Source of the DNA: Planctomycetota bacterium
Lineage (GTDB): Bacteria > Planctomycetota > B129-G9
Direction: 5' to 3'
Assembly (NCBI GenBank): GCA_030622295.1
Contig: JAUXGI010000007.1
Span: 1 to 13,903 of the forward strand
DNA: 13,903 nucleotides
A program made the translations under genes and the position numbers. The notes under the pieces are model-generated. The model saw nothing but the letters and a program-made list of their open reading frames with translations, did no database searches and was not told the DNA's origin. This document shows, piece after piece, positions 7,344 to 13,903 of this stretch. How positions within the stretch are numbered: the first letter of the stretch is position 1; each line of letters starts with the position of its first letter.

Positions 7344-8033
7344 ATGACGCGGAAGATGACACTTGCCAACCGCCTGACCATTCTGAGAATCCTGTTTATT
7401 CCACTATTCATCATTTGCGCCACCAAGGTTCAGGACGAGGGCTACGAATGGATGGTCTACTGTGCCCTGGGGGTGTTCGCGGTTATGGCGCTCACGGACG
7501 CGCTGGACGGGTTCTTCGCAAGGCGCAGGTCCGAGGTCACGCAACTGGGCACCTATCTGGACCCCCTTGCCGACAAGATGTTGATGACCACCGCCTGCAT
7601 CATGCTGTCCATGGAATACTGGCCCGCATGGTCAAGACTGGAAGGGTACACGCCCGTCATAATCATCAGCCGCGACGTCTTCATGCTCGTGGGCGCTCTC
7701 CTCATTTTCCTCATTCACGGCCGCCTGAAAGTAGAGGCCACGATACCGGGAAAGTTAACAACCGTCTTTCAGGTGTGCATGGTTCTGTATGTCCTGCTGT
7801 TCCAGTCACTTTGCACGGCATTCGGGGGACAGTTGCCGGGCTGGTTGTATTGGGCAAAGGGCAGCATGTTGGTGTTCCAGTGGGTTGCCATAGGCTGGAC
7901 GGTCCTCTCGTGGATAGGTTACATCTACGTGGGGAGCAGGCAACTCAACGAACGGGTCGCGCCGGCTCAATCGGGCAAGGAGCCTTCCGGCGAAGAGGAA
8001 CATGCAGCGCAGACTGAATCGCGCGGGCGCTGA
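7344..8033 (+). CDS. pgsA: CDP-diacylglycerol--glycerol-3-phosphate 3-phosphatidyltransferase
   Basis: 229-residue integral membrane enzyme of the CDP-alcohol phosphatidyltransferase family. It makes phosphatidylglycerol phosphate, the committed step to phosphatidylglycerol and cardiolipin. The full signature DxxDGxxARx8GxxxDxxxD is present at 52-77 (Asp52, Asp55, Gly56, Arg60, Gly69, Asp73, Asp77). The N-terminus LANRLTILRILFIPLF and the PGKLTT segment (135-140) are typical of PgsA rather than other family members. About six hydrophobic segments follow, then a hydrophilic tail (205-229). In-frame ATGs also occur at 7308, 7335 and 7356. 7308 is within the promoter, and 7344 has GTGGGG about 9 nt upstream, so 7344 is preferred with 7335 possible. 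It converges with the deacetylase gene; the stops are 16 nt apart with no terminator. Confidence 0.9.
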   Translation: MTRKMTLANRLTILRILFIPLFIICATKVQDEGYEWMVYCALGVFAVMALTDALDGFFARRRSEVTQLGTYLDPLADKMLMTTACIMLSMEYWPAWSRLEGYTPVIIISRDVFMLVGALLIFLIHGRLKVEATIPGKLTTVFQVCMVLYVLLFQSLCTAFGGQLPGWLYWAKGSMLVFQWVAIGWTVLSWIGYIYVGSRQLNERVAPAQSGKEPSGEEEHAAQTESRGR

Positions 8034-8040
8034 GTTCGTT

Positions 8041-8058
8041 GCGAGGGGGTCAGGAGTT
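8041..8058. repeat. Partial copy of the repeat family at the deacetylase stop
   Basis: GCGAGGGGGTCAGGAGTT is the exact reverse complement of 7201-7218, so pgsA is flanked by inverted 18-mers. The TGA stop of the deacetylase gene (8052-8050) lies inside this copy, and its last two sense codons (Asn, Ser) come from it. Confidence 0.7.
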
Positions 8059-8985
8059 CGCCTGCATGGCCCGCAGATGCTCGTACACGGAGGCGGACAG
8101 CGCCTGCAGGTTGTAGCCGCCTTCCAGGGTTGAAACCACTCTCCCGTTGCAACAGCCTTCCGCCGCGCGACACACCTCCTCGGTCAGCCTGCCGTAGTCG
8201 TCTTCGAGCAGGCAGAAATTGCCCAGCGGGTCGTCCGCGTGAGCGTCGAATCCCGCTGAAATGATAATCAGGTCGGGATTGAACGGCTCAACCCGCTCCC
8301 TGAGCACTTGAGAGAACATCTTCACGTACTCGCTATTCGTCAATCCGAACATCAGCGGGATATTTATGGTGTATCCCTTGCCTGCGCCCGAGCCGGTCTC
8401 CGTATTGCTCCCCGTACCGGGATAGAAGGGCCAGCGGTGCATGGAGAAATACAGCACGTCGGGGTCATCGTAAAAGACGTCCTGCGTGCCGTTGCCGTGG
8501 TGCACGTCCCAGTCGACAATCGCCACCTTCTCAAGGCCGTGCCGCTTCTGCGCATAGCGTGCGCCAATCGCGGCGTTGTTGAACAGGCAGAACCCCATGG
8601 CATGCGAAGGCGTGGCGTGGTGCCCCGGCGGGCGCACCAGGCACACCGCGTTGCCGCCGTTCCCCTGCATTATCCGGTCAATCGCCGTCAGCACCCCGCC
8701 CGCGGCATAGAGCGCCGCCTCATACGAGCGCGGGCTCACCACCGTGTCCGGATCCAGGTACCCGCCCCCGCTCTCCGCAACATTGCGCACCCGGTCAATC
8801 AGCGACTGCGCATGCACGAGCCGCAGTTCCTCCTCCGTTGCCGCGCGCGGTTCCGCCATTTTGCCCTCGTCCCACGCGCCTTTCTCCTTCAAGTACTCCA
8901 CCGTGCGGACGAGGCGGTCCGCCACCTCGACATGATTGCCCGTATCATGCTCCAGGTATATGTCATCATAGATAACAATCGTCAT
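8050..8985 (-). CDS. Histone deacetylase family protein (zinc-dependent amidohydrolase)
   Basis: 311 residues, the usual length for bacterial HDAC-like enzymes (acetoin utilization protein, acetylpolyamine amidohydrolase and HDAH group). All catalytic features are visible: the tandem His pair in RPPGHHA (His122, His123), GFCLFNN (131-137), zinc ligands Asp160 and His162 in VDWDVHHGNGTQ and Asp247 in SAGFDAH, and the transition-state Tyr291 in EGGYN. FYPGTG at 187-192 is also conserved. The expected reaction is zinc-dependent removal of an acyl group from lysine, a polyamine or another amine; the substrate is not predictable here. ATG 8985 starts with MTIVIYDD, which fits the family N-terminus, has GGGGGAG upstream, and follows a good promoter; the frame remains open further upstream without support. 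The 3' end is formed by a repeat fragment. Confidence 0.93.
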   Translation of the reverse strand: MTIVIYDDIYLEHDTGNHVEVADRLVRTVEYLKEKGAWDEGKMAEPRAATEEELRLVHAQSLIDRVRNVAESGGGYLDPDTVVSPRSYEAALYAAGGVLTAIDRIMQGNGGNAVCLVRPPGHHATPSHAMGFCLFNNAAIGARYAQKRHGLEKVAIVDWDVHHGNGTQDVFYDDPDVLYFSMHRWPFYPGTGSNTETGSGAGKGYTINIPLMFGLTNSEYVKMFSQVLRERVEPFNPDLIIISAGFDAHADDPLGNFCLLEDDYGRLTEEVCRAAEGCCNGRVVSTLEGGYNLQALSASVYEHLRAMQANS

Positions 8986-9416
8986 GGTCCGCTCCCCCGG
9001 TCGATTACTTTCCGCCCGGCAACCCAAACCGCCGCCGGGTGCTGTTGATTTTAGCCGGTGAACGCCGCGCGTCAATGGAAAACGTGCGTCTGGGAGTAAG
9101 CAGGGCGCATCTCGGAATTGTGTGCAGGGCCGGCGCCGCCGGGAGTTTTTGCACACTTCCGCCGAGGGGGGCTGTTGCCAAAAGCGCCATTCGGCATCAA
9201 GTTGGCGACAAATGCGCCACCGCCTGAGGGATGCAGGCGGAGTCTCTTGTGCGGAAAATAAACGATAAGGCGTGAAACAACAGCCAGTTAGAGATGGTCC
9301 GTCGCGAGCGGCGCGCTTGGTACAGGTTTTGCGGCGGGTCATCGGGCGAGGTTTAGACCTGCCTTGTGCTGTTGGTGACTGCAAAATTGACTTCTGACAA
9401 CTGCGGAGGACCGGAA
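8986..9416. other. 431-nt divergent intergenic region
   Basis: Lies between the divergent deacetylase and NPCBM-protein genes. It holds the deacetylase promoter (9048-9075) and an interrupted hairpin at 9120-9156 (outer arms GTGTGCA/TGCACAC, inner CCGGC/GCCGG). I find no convincing promoter for the + strand gene and no credible small gene: the short open frames here lack Shine-Dalgarno sites and recognisable protein character. Confidence 0.5.
9048..9075 (-). promoter_or_regulatory. sigma-70-type promoter of the deacetylase gene
   Basis: On the minus strand TTGACG (9075-9070), a 16-nt spacer and TAAAAT (9053-9048). Transcription would start near 9041, leaving a leader of about 55 nt before ATG 8985. 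Confidence 0.7.
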
Positions 9417-10829
9417 ATGAGTTCTGCACTGAAAAGCGTTGTGGTTATGGTCGTTGGCATATTCCTGACGTTCACTGTGGTGGTCGCGGATGTGGAGGTG
9501 AACGCCGTTCAAGGGGAAAAGAGTTACTCCGGGTCACCGAAGGTTGATGTGGAAAAGAATACAATGAGGTTCGGCGACAAGGTGTACAAATGGACCGACC
9601 TGATTGAGGTGAAGTTGCGCTCCCAGCAGAGGGAGCCGAAGAAGGATTATAAGATATACCTGCGCAACGGCAATGTCATCTATGGCGAGATATTGGGCGC
9701 GGAGGTGGAAGGAACGGACCTGTTTCTGAAGATTAAGTCCAGTTTCCTCGGAGGGGAAACGAGGACCGTGAGCACTGACGGCATCGCCGGGATGCAGAAT
9801 CTGGCCCCGAGGGTATATCTTCGACTGGCCCTTGCGTCGCTTCAGCGGAAAGCCAAGGCGGCGCCGTTCGGCAGGATAGAGTTCCACGGCACGATGATGA
9901 CCGCCGAGGAACTGCAAGCGTTGTTTGAAAAGGAGGCGGATAAGTTCGTCGCCGAAGCCGAAAAGGCGCTTGCGGAAACTTCGGCCGATTTCGCGCGATA
10001 TATGAAGCACAAAAAGCGATGGGAATTCGACTTTTTTTACGGTGTCAAGAGCGGCGAGACCGAGGCCTACGGCCTGATAGACAGCATTGATGACAACCTC
10101 GCTGTGGTTCTGGTGAGGGAAAAATCAAAGAAAAAAGTCTCGGGCAATCTTAAGGACATCGTCGGCCTGGGCTTCAAGGCCGTGAACCTGCCGAAGGGAT
10201 TCGGCGTCGACCCTTATGTGAAAATTTTCGGCGTCAGAGGGGAGATTGCCACGGGGCAAATTGTTTCCGGGAAGGACGACGTTATTGAAGTAAGAACGGA
10301 TCTCGACGGCATTACCCTGAAGATGTCAGTAGATGAAATCGCCGAGATGATATTCTTCAACGGTTCGTTCGTGTTTCTGTCCGACCCTCCGAACACGACG
10401 GTTGAGACCAGGGAATACGGTGACATCTGCCTGCCCGGGACGACGACGTCCGATTCCTTCCCGTGGCAGCGCGACCGCTCAACGCTGCAAAAACGCCCGC
10501 CGCTGAAACTCAACGGCAAGATATACCGTAAGGGCATCGGCGCACATTCGCACAGTGAGTTGACGTTCGACATCGGAGGCAACTTCAAGAGGTTCAAGGC
10601 GTTTGTCGGCATCGATAACGACGTGCCAAAACCGGGCAACGTTACCGTTGAGGTTTACGGTGACGAGAAGGTGCTTCTCAAGAAGACCACGGTCAAGACC
10701 GGCGACAAGCCGCTTCCCGTTGACGTTGACATAACCGGGGTTGCGAAACTCAGGATAGTGGTGGACTTCGGCGAGGGCGGCTATCATAATGACCACTGTG
10801 ACATAGCCAACGCGATTCTCGTCAAATAA
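9417..10829 (+). CDS. Exported NPCBM-domain protein
   Basis: 470 residues. Residues 1-25 are a signal peptide (SSALK, then a Val-rich core, cleavage likely after VVVA), so the protein is exported. The N-terminal two thirds contain three related short beta segments of the form 'G-x-I ... hydrophobic ... D-x-I-x-x-hydrophobic' (about 60-126, with LRNGNVIYGEI; 203-255, with YGLIDSIDDNLAVVLV; 271-315), separated by a charged helix around 163-202. Residues about 319-470 match the NPCBM pattern: DSFPWQRDRS, LNGKIYRKGIGAHSHSELTF, VEVYGDEKVL, and a final LRIVVDFGEGGYHNDHCDIANA. NPCBM is a putative carbohydrate-binding fold, so glycan binding outside the cytoplasm is a reasonable guess. No glycosidase domain is present. 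ATG 9417 has GGAGGA 6 nt upstream; the in-frame ATG at 9366 lacks one. A terminator follows. Confidence 0.85.
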   Translation: MSSALKSVVVMVVGIFLTFTVVVADVEVNAVQGEKSYSGSPKVDVEKNTMRFGDKVYKWTDLIEVKLRSQQREPKKDYKIYLRNGNVIYGEILGAEVEGTDLFLKIKSSFLGGETRTVSTDGIAGMQNLAPRVYLRLALASLQRKAKAAPFGRIEFHGTMMTAEELQALFEKEADKFVAEAEKALAETSADFARYMKHKKRWEFDFFYGVKSGETEAYGLIDSIDDNLAVVLVREKSKKKVSGNLKDIVGLGFKAVNLPKGFGVDPYVKIFGVRGEIATGQIVSGKDDVIEVRTDLDGITLKMSVDEIAEMIFFNGSFVFLSDPPNTTVETREYGDICLPGTTTSDSFPWQRDRSTLQKRPPLKLNGKIYRKGIGAHSHSELTFDIGGNFKRFKAFVGIDNDVPKPGNVTVEVYGDEKVLLKKTTVKTGDKPLPVDVDITGVAKLRIVVDFGEGGYHNDHCDIANAILVK

Positions 10830-10854
10830 CCGAATCGCATGGAAGTGAACTCCA

Positions 10855-10882
10855 AAAGGGTCCTGCATGAGCAGGGCCCTTT
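10855..10882 (+). terminator. Rho-independent terminator of the NPCBM gene
   Basis: AAAGGGTCCTGC (10855-10866), loop ATGA, GCAGGGCCCTTT (10871-10882): a 12-bp stem with one G-U pair, followed by a moderately T-rich tail (TTTCCTGTTG). It starts 26 nt after the stop codon. Confidence 0.78.
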
Positions 10883-10913
10883 CCTGTTGCGCCAATAACT
10901 CCAATCCGCGTTC

Positions 10914-10975
10914 CTCACCGGGAGGGAGAAGGCGCTTGGGGAGTCATCCGCCCGAGCCTTATCTTTCCCGGTGAG
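10914..10975. repeat. Long imperfect inverted repeat, probable REP-like element
   Basis: Arms CTCACCGGGAGGGAGAAGGC (10914-10933) and GCCTTATCTTTCCCGGTGAG (10956-10975) pair over 20 positions with two G-U wobbles and a single mismatch. The 22-nt loop carries CTTGGGGAGTCA, similar to the CTCGGGGAGTCA box of the repeats at 6628 and 7134. It is distinct from the terminator just upstream. Confidence 0.65.
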
Positions 10976-10991
10976 AAATGTGCGCTAAATA

Positions 10992-11020
10992 TTGACGCAA
11001 GTGAAGACGATATACATAAG
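10992..11020 (+). promoter_or_regulatory. Possible promoter of the orphan lipoprotein gene
   Basis: TTGACG (10992-10997) with CATAAG (11015-11020) at 17-nt spacing. The -35 is good and the -10 weak. The better -10 look-alike TATACA (11011-11016) is only 13 nt away. The leader would be about 60 nt. Confidence 0.35.
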
Positions 11021-11088
11021 CGAACAGGCGCAGTGTGGGAAGAGGCGCCCATTCCCCCGTATCCTCACCAAAGTATTGGAGTATAGCG

Positions 11089-11856
11089 ATGAGAAATTAC
11101 GTTGCTTTTGCAGTGGCGGTGTCTATAATGATCGGTTTGAACAGTTGCGCTACGACACCAGGCAGACAGGCAGGCCCGACCGAACACGCTGCGCCAGTGG
11201 ATGTACACCAGGAGCAGAGAACGTACATAGAGGCATGCCTGAAGGAAGGCCTGATACACGGGTGGGAACTGCAGGCAATTGAGGAAAGCAACGTACCGTC
11301 CGGTTGGGTGAGCAACAGCGGCAAGGGGTGGCACGTGGTTTTGCTGTCGGCTCCTGACCGCGAGGCGTCGGACTGGCGTGTACCGTGCCATTTCTGGGTA
11401 TTTGCGGGCGAGTGGGTCGGCCAGAAGAGACCCCTTGCGGCGGGCAGCAGGGATGCGACGGCGTTCTATTACGGTCAGAACGACCGCCTGATGTTGTTTG
11501 TGCAGCCGCCGGTGAACCCCGCCATGACGCAGATTGCGGTGGGGCAGGTGGCGCTGGCGCTAGGGGTGCCGGACATGCGCGCGCTGGCCGCATCGCATCA
11601 CCTCAAGAAAGTCAGGGAGATGCAAAAGAGGCTGGCTGCCGTCGCGGACGTTGATTCTCGCGCTGTGCCGGCGATGGTAGACAGAATGATTGAAACAGAG
11701 TATGCTGTGATAACCAGCATGAGGGGCCGCAATGACGACGACACCGCAGCTCTGTTGCGAATGCTGCGAAGGGCCTTTCCTGACAAGAAGACGTTCGTAA
11801 TCCATCGAGTGGGGCCGGAATACCAGGACAGTATAGTTGCCTGTGGGAGACCATAA
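11089..11856 (+). CDS. Lipoprotein of unknown function
   Basis: 255 residues. Residues 1-19 are a signal peptide with a good lipobox LNSC, so Cys20 should be lipidated and the protein membrane-anchored outside the cytoplasm. A short Thr/Pro/Gly-rich linker (21-36) leads to a globular region of mixed alpha/beta character. It contains two further Cys (50 and 100), a Trp-rich stretch (WHVVLLS..., HFWVFAGEWVGQKRPL, 81-116) and a helical C-terminal half (147-232). I recognise no family and see no catalytic motif. ATG 11089 was chosen because it begins the signal peptide and has GGAG about 8 nt upstream; the frame is open back to 11035. The zinc-finger/membrane protein gene starts 34 nt after the stop, so the two are probably co-transcribed. 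Confidence 0.78.
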   Translation: MRNYVAFAVAVSIMIGLNSCATTPGRQAGPTEHAAPVDVHQEQRTYIEACLKEGLIHGWELQAIEESNVPSGWVSNSGKGWHVVLLSAPDREASDWRVPCHFWVFAGEWVGQKRPLAAGSRDATAFYYGQNDRLMLFVQPPVNPAMTQIAVGQVALALGVPDMRALAASHHLKKVREMQKRLAAVADVDSRAVPAMVDRMIETEYAVITSMRGRNDDDTAALLRMLRRAFPDKKTFVIHRVGPEYQDSIVACGRP

Positions 11857-11890
11857 GAAAACAACAAAGTTGACGAACAGGCCGGAGCCA

Positions 11891-12412
11891 ATGGAAGATG
11901 ACAGGTCACAGGAGATCCCCGACGTGTCCGGGAGGGAGTGCTATTGCGTGATTCATCCGGACACCCGCGCCTTCAAGCAGTGTCCCGTTTGCGGGAAGTA
12001 TTTCTGTGCGCGCTGCCTGGTGCACTATTACGGAAAGTACTACTGCGAGAGTTGCGGAGCAGACCAGGCATCGAAACCGCCGACACATGGAAAACGGGAC
12101 TTCCCCACCAGGACCACGCCCATCCCCACCGATGCCGAGCCCCTGCCGAAACACCACGATGAATCCCCCAGGGCGAGGCGCGCCCTGACTCTGGCTCTGG
12201 TGGGCCTGATACCGGGCCTGGGCGTCATACTTGATGTGATTGCGCTTATAGTCGCGTTCGGCGCTTTTTCGGAGTTGAGCGAGATACGCGGATTGCGCGG
12301 CACCGGAAAGGCCGTCATGGCCACGATTATCGCGCTGGTTTGGCTGGCCGCGCAACTCGCCGCGACGATATTTCTGTTGCAGCGCTACGTCTTCAAAGCC
12401 GTTACCGTCTGA
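11891..12412 (+). CDS. B-box-type zinc finger protein with two C-terminal membrane helices
   Basis: 173 residues. Residues 17-55 form a Cys/His cluster of the B-box type: CVIH (19-22), CPVC (31-34), CARC (39-42) and CESC (52-55), enough ligands for two zinc ions. A Pro/charged linker (60-96) follows. Two hydrophobic segments (about 99-124 and 139-164) are separated by a short loop with GLRGTGKAVM, an arrangement like DUF4190-type membrane domains. The N-terminal finger is predicted to be cytoplasmic. In bacteria this fusion is a recurrent uncharacterised type; a role in protein-protein contact at the membrane is only an inference. ATG 11891 has GGAG at short spacing. An in-frame TTG at 11837 would overlap the preceding gene and is less likely. 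Confidence 0.8.
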   Translation: MEDDRSQEIPDVSGRECYCVIHPDTRAFKQCPVCGKYFCARCLVHYYGKYYCESCGADQASKPPTHGKRDFPTRTTPIPTDAEPLPKHHDESPRARRALTLALVGLIPGLGVILDVIALIVAFGAFSELSEIRGLRGTGKAVMATIIALVWLAAQLAATIFLLQRYVFKAVTV

Positions 12413-12478
12413 GAGCGCCCATCACCACGCTTACTCGCCGAATATTTCATCTTCCTGCCCGTCTAATTCACTGCCCTG

Positions 12479-12513
12479 ATTTCAACTTCGGGGTCTGACC
12501 CCAAAGTTGAAAT
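12479..12513. repeat. 35-nt palindrome with GGGGTCTGACCCC core
   Basis: Arms of 17 nt pair with a single C/A mismatch around a central T. The core GGGGTCTGACCCC (12490-12502) is flanked by TTTCAACTT and AAGTTGAAA. It is AT-rich outside and GC-rich inside, with no T tail after it, so it looks more like a REP-type element than a terminator. It lies 66 nt after the zinc-finger gene and before the promoter of the next gene. Confidence 0.75.
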
Positions 12514-12562
12514 TAGGGGCGCTGCCCGCAATTTCCGGATGCTGTCGCGCCCTGCGCGCTGT

Positions 12563-12591
12563 TTGACGCTGAGGCGTAATAGTGGTAAAAT
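12563..12591 (+). promoter_or_regulatory. sigma-70-type promoter of the second HEAT-repeat gene
   Basis: TTGACG (12563-12568), a 17-nt spacer and TAAAAT (12586-12591), with TG one base upstream of the -10 (TGGTAAAAT), i.e. an extended -10. Transcription would start near 12598 with a leader of about 52 nt. Confidence 0.75.
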
Positions 12592-12649
12592 GACAAACTA
12601 AACCTGAAACCTGTCGCGTCCCTGGACTCGCATTCATAGGAACAGTGTC

Positions 12650-13903
12650 ATGAAGAGGTTCAGAAAAGTTCTTGTGGGGGGCTGGATTATACTGCTCTTT
12701 GTGTGTCCGGTCGCGGCTGTGGGGAATGACGTGGATGCGGAGGAGGACGAGCAGGTCAGGATTCTCAAGCAGCAGTTGCGGTTCGGCAAGATAGAAGACC
12801 GCAAACTGGCGGCAAGGAGACTGGGGAGCCTGAAGACCGATGCGGCCTTTAACGTGCTGGTGGAAGGGCTGCGAGACCGTGACGAGGGAGTGCGCAAAGC
12901 GGTTATAACGGCAGTAGTATCCTTTCAAACCCCCAGGGCGGTAAATGCGCTGAACGGGATTTTCAAGAGATGCGAGATCGGCACCAAGATTCACATGATA
13001 AGGCAACTGTCCACCTGCAAGAAGATAGGCGAGACCAAGGTGTTCATTCTCGCCCTTGACGACCGGGCCCAAGGCGTGCGGATGGAAGCCGTCAAGCATT
13101 TGAACAAACGGCGCGACCAGGGGGATGTTCTGGATGCGTTTCTCAAATTCATGGGCAGGACCGGGGAGGAAGACTGGACAATAAGGGGGGAAATAGTGGG
13201 CTATGTTGCCCTCAAGCCGGAAGATGACAGAGAAATGCAAATCATGGCCAGGGGCCTGAAGGACCAGCACTTCAGAGTCGTATTCAGGGCGCTCAGCAGG
13301 CTGCAGTCGCTGGAGATTGATTCCGAGACCAAGCTGAAAATGGCCCTCCCGACCAGGAAATCGAAGTACTCTTCGGTCCGTGGGAAACTGGTGGATGTGC
13401 TCCAGGAGATAGGGAATGACGAATGCACTGATGCCTTGACAAAAATGCTGCGATTGGAAAAAAGCCCCTCGAATTCCCAGAAGATGTGCCGGGCACTGGG
13501 CGCGATAGGCGGAGAACGCGCCGCGAAAGGCCTGTCGGAGTACATCCTTCACAAAGACGAGAAAATCAGGATGGCCGCCGTAGCGGCGCTGGGAGAGATT
13601 CAGAACGACACGTCCAAGAAAAGCCTCGTAAGGGCTCTGAGAGACGAGAGTGACGGGATTGTAAAGGCCGCAATCCGCGGCCTGGCCAAGTTCGAATCAC
13701 CCGACGTGATTGACAATATCGTCCGGGCCGTCCCTCCGGATGCGTTCTACGATGTTTTCGCGGAGGTGATAGCGGCCCTGGAGGTCATTGACCACCCGAA
13801 GTCGATATCGACGCTGATAAGAATGACGGAACGCGGAAGTATGGCAGTCCGCACGGAAGCCGTCAAAGCGCTGGGCAGAAAGAAAGCCCCGGAGGCGGCC
13901 AAA
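12650..13903 (+). CDS. Exported HEAT-repeat protein (3' end outside the window)
   Basis: An open frame of 418 codons runs from ATG 12650 to the right edge without a stop. Residues 1-23 are a signal peptide (KRFRK, hydrophobic GGWIILLFVCPVAA, cleavage likely after PVAA). The Cys at 19 is not in a lipobox, so this is probably secreted or periplasmic rather than lipidated. From about residue 36 the protein is helical HEAT/armadillo-type repeats (LAARRLGSL, VRKAVITAVVSF, IRMAAVAALGEI, VRTEAVKALG), more divergent than those of the HEAT lipoprotein at 233-2254. No catalytic motif is seen. AGGAA 7 nt before the start and an upstream promoter support this start. It likely acts as an extracytoplasmic binding scaffold with an unknown partner; a further domain could lie beyond the window. 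Confidence 0.85.
   Translation, partial: MKRFRKVLVGGWIILLFVCPVAAVGNDVDAEEDEQVRILKQQLRFGKIEDRKLAARRLGSLKTDAAFNVLVEGLRDRDEGVRKAVITAVVSFQTPRAVNALNGIFKRCEIGTKIHMIRQLSTCKKIGETKVFILALDDRAQGVRMEAVKHLNKRRDQGDVLDAFLKFMGRTGEEDWTIRGEIVGYVALKPEDDREMQIMARGLKDQHFRVVFRALSRLQSLEIDSETKLKMALPTRKSKYSSVRGKLVDVLQEIGNDECTDALTKMLRLEKSPSNSQKMCRALGAIGGERAAKGLSEYILHKDEKIRMAAVAALGEIQNDTSKKSLVRALRDESDGIVKAAIRGLAKFESPDVIDNIVRAVPPDAFYDVFAEVIAALEVIDHPKSISTLIRMTERGSMAVRTEAVKALGRKKAPEAAK

Noticed and set aside
8034..8049. Terminator between the convergent pgsA and deacetylase genes
   Set aside because: Only 16 nt separate the stops and no hairpin with a T run is present; the nearby GC-rich sequence is the 18-bp repeat fragment.
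8986..9429. N-terminal extension of the deacetylase upstream of 8985
   Set aside because: The extension has low-complexity Arg/Pro/Ser composition, crosses the predicted promoter and overlaps the start region of the NPCBM gene.
12482..13552. A 356-codon minus-strand frame
   Set aside because: It is antisense to the + strand HEAT-repeat gene, which has a promoter, Shine-Dalgarno, signal peptide and repeat pattern. The minus frame has none of these and runs into the 12479-12513 palindrome.

Overview
The window looks like chromosome from a free-living, Gram-negative-type bacterium of moderately high GC (roughly 55-60% by eye). Secreted HEAT-repeat proteins, an exported protein ending in an NPCBM carbohydrate-binding-type domain, a B-box-like zinc finger fused to two membrane helices, and lipoprotein signals resemble the gene content of the PVC group (Planctomycetota/Lentisphaerota and relatives). 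That placement is an inference; there is no rRNA or other phylogenetic marker here. Shine-Dalgarno sites are clear. Four good sigma-70-type promoters (TTGACN, 16-17 nt spacer, TAAAAT or TAGAAT) fix or support several starts.

Layout. Bases 1-140 hold the 3' end of a + strand gene. Positions 233-7059 are a minus-strand block. Read in transcription order it is a MazG-like pyrophosphohydrolase (7059-6766), clpC (6400-3899, with its own promoter and a perfect hairpin terminator), rmuC (3733-2375), and a 673-residue HEAT-repeat protein, probably a lipoprotein (2254-233). pgsA (7344-8033, +) converges on a histone-deacetylase-family gene (8985-8050, -). From 9417 on everything is on the + strand: an NPCBM-domain exported protein, a terminator, an orphan lipoprotein (11089) closely followed by the zinc-finger/membrane protein (11891), and a second exported HEAT-repeat gene (12650) that runs off the window.

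The genes are mostly core or envelope functions: protein quality control (ClpC), nucleotide-pool hygiene (MazG-like), DNA maintenance (RmuC), phospholipid synthesis (PgsA), small-molecule or protein deacetylation (HDAC family), and several extracytoplasmic proteins of unknown role. I see no defence, secretion, CRISPR or biosynthetic system, and nothing that amounts to a new multi-gene system.

The unusual content lies between the genes. A 143-bp non-coding element (6595-6737) has 19-bp perfect terminal inverted repeats and is bracketed by an exact 9-bp direct repeat (6586-6594 and 6738-6746). It sits immediately against the -35 box of the clpC promoter, as a MITE-like insertion would. Its core shares a modular sequence (GGGGTCAG box, GC-rich hairpin, GGGTCTGACTCCCCGAGC box) with a second copy between the MazG-like gene and pgsA. 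Partial or related copies occur at the 3' end of the deacetylase gene, near 10914-10975, and as a 35-nt palindrome at 12479-12513. Together these look like a dispersed REP/MITE-type repeat family.
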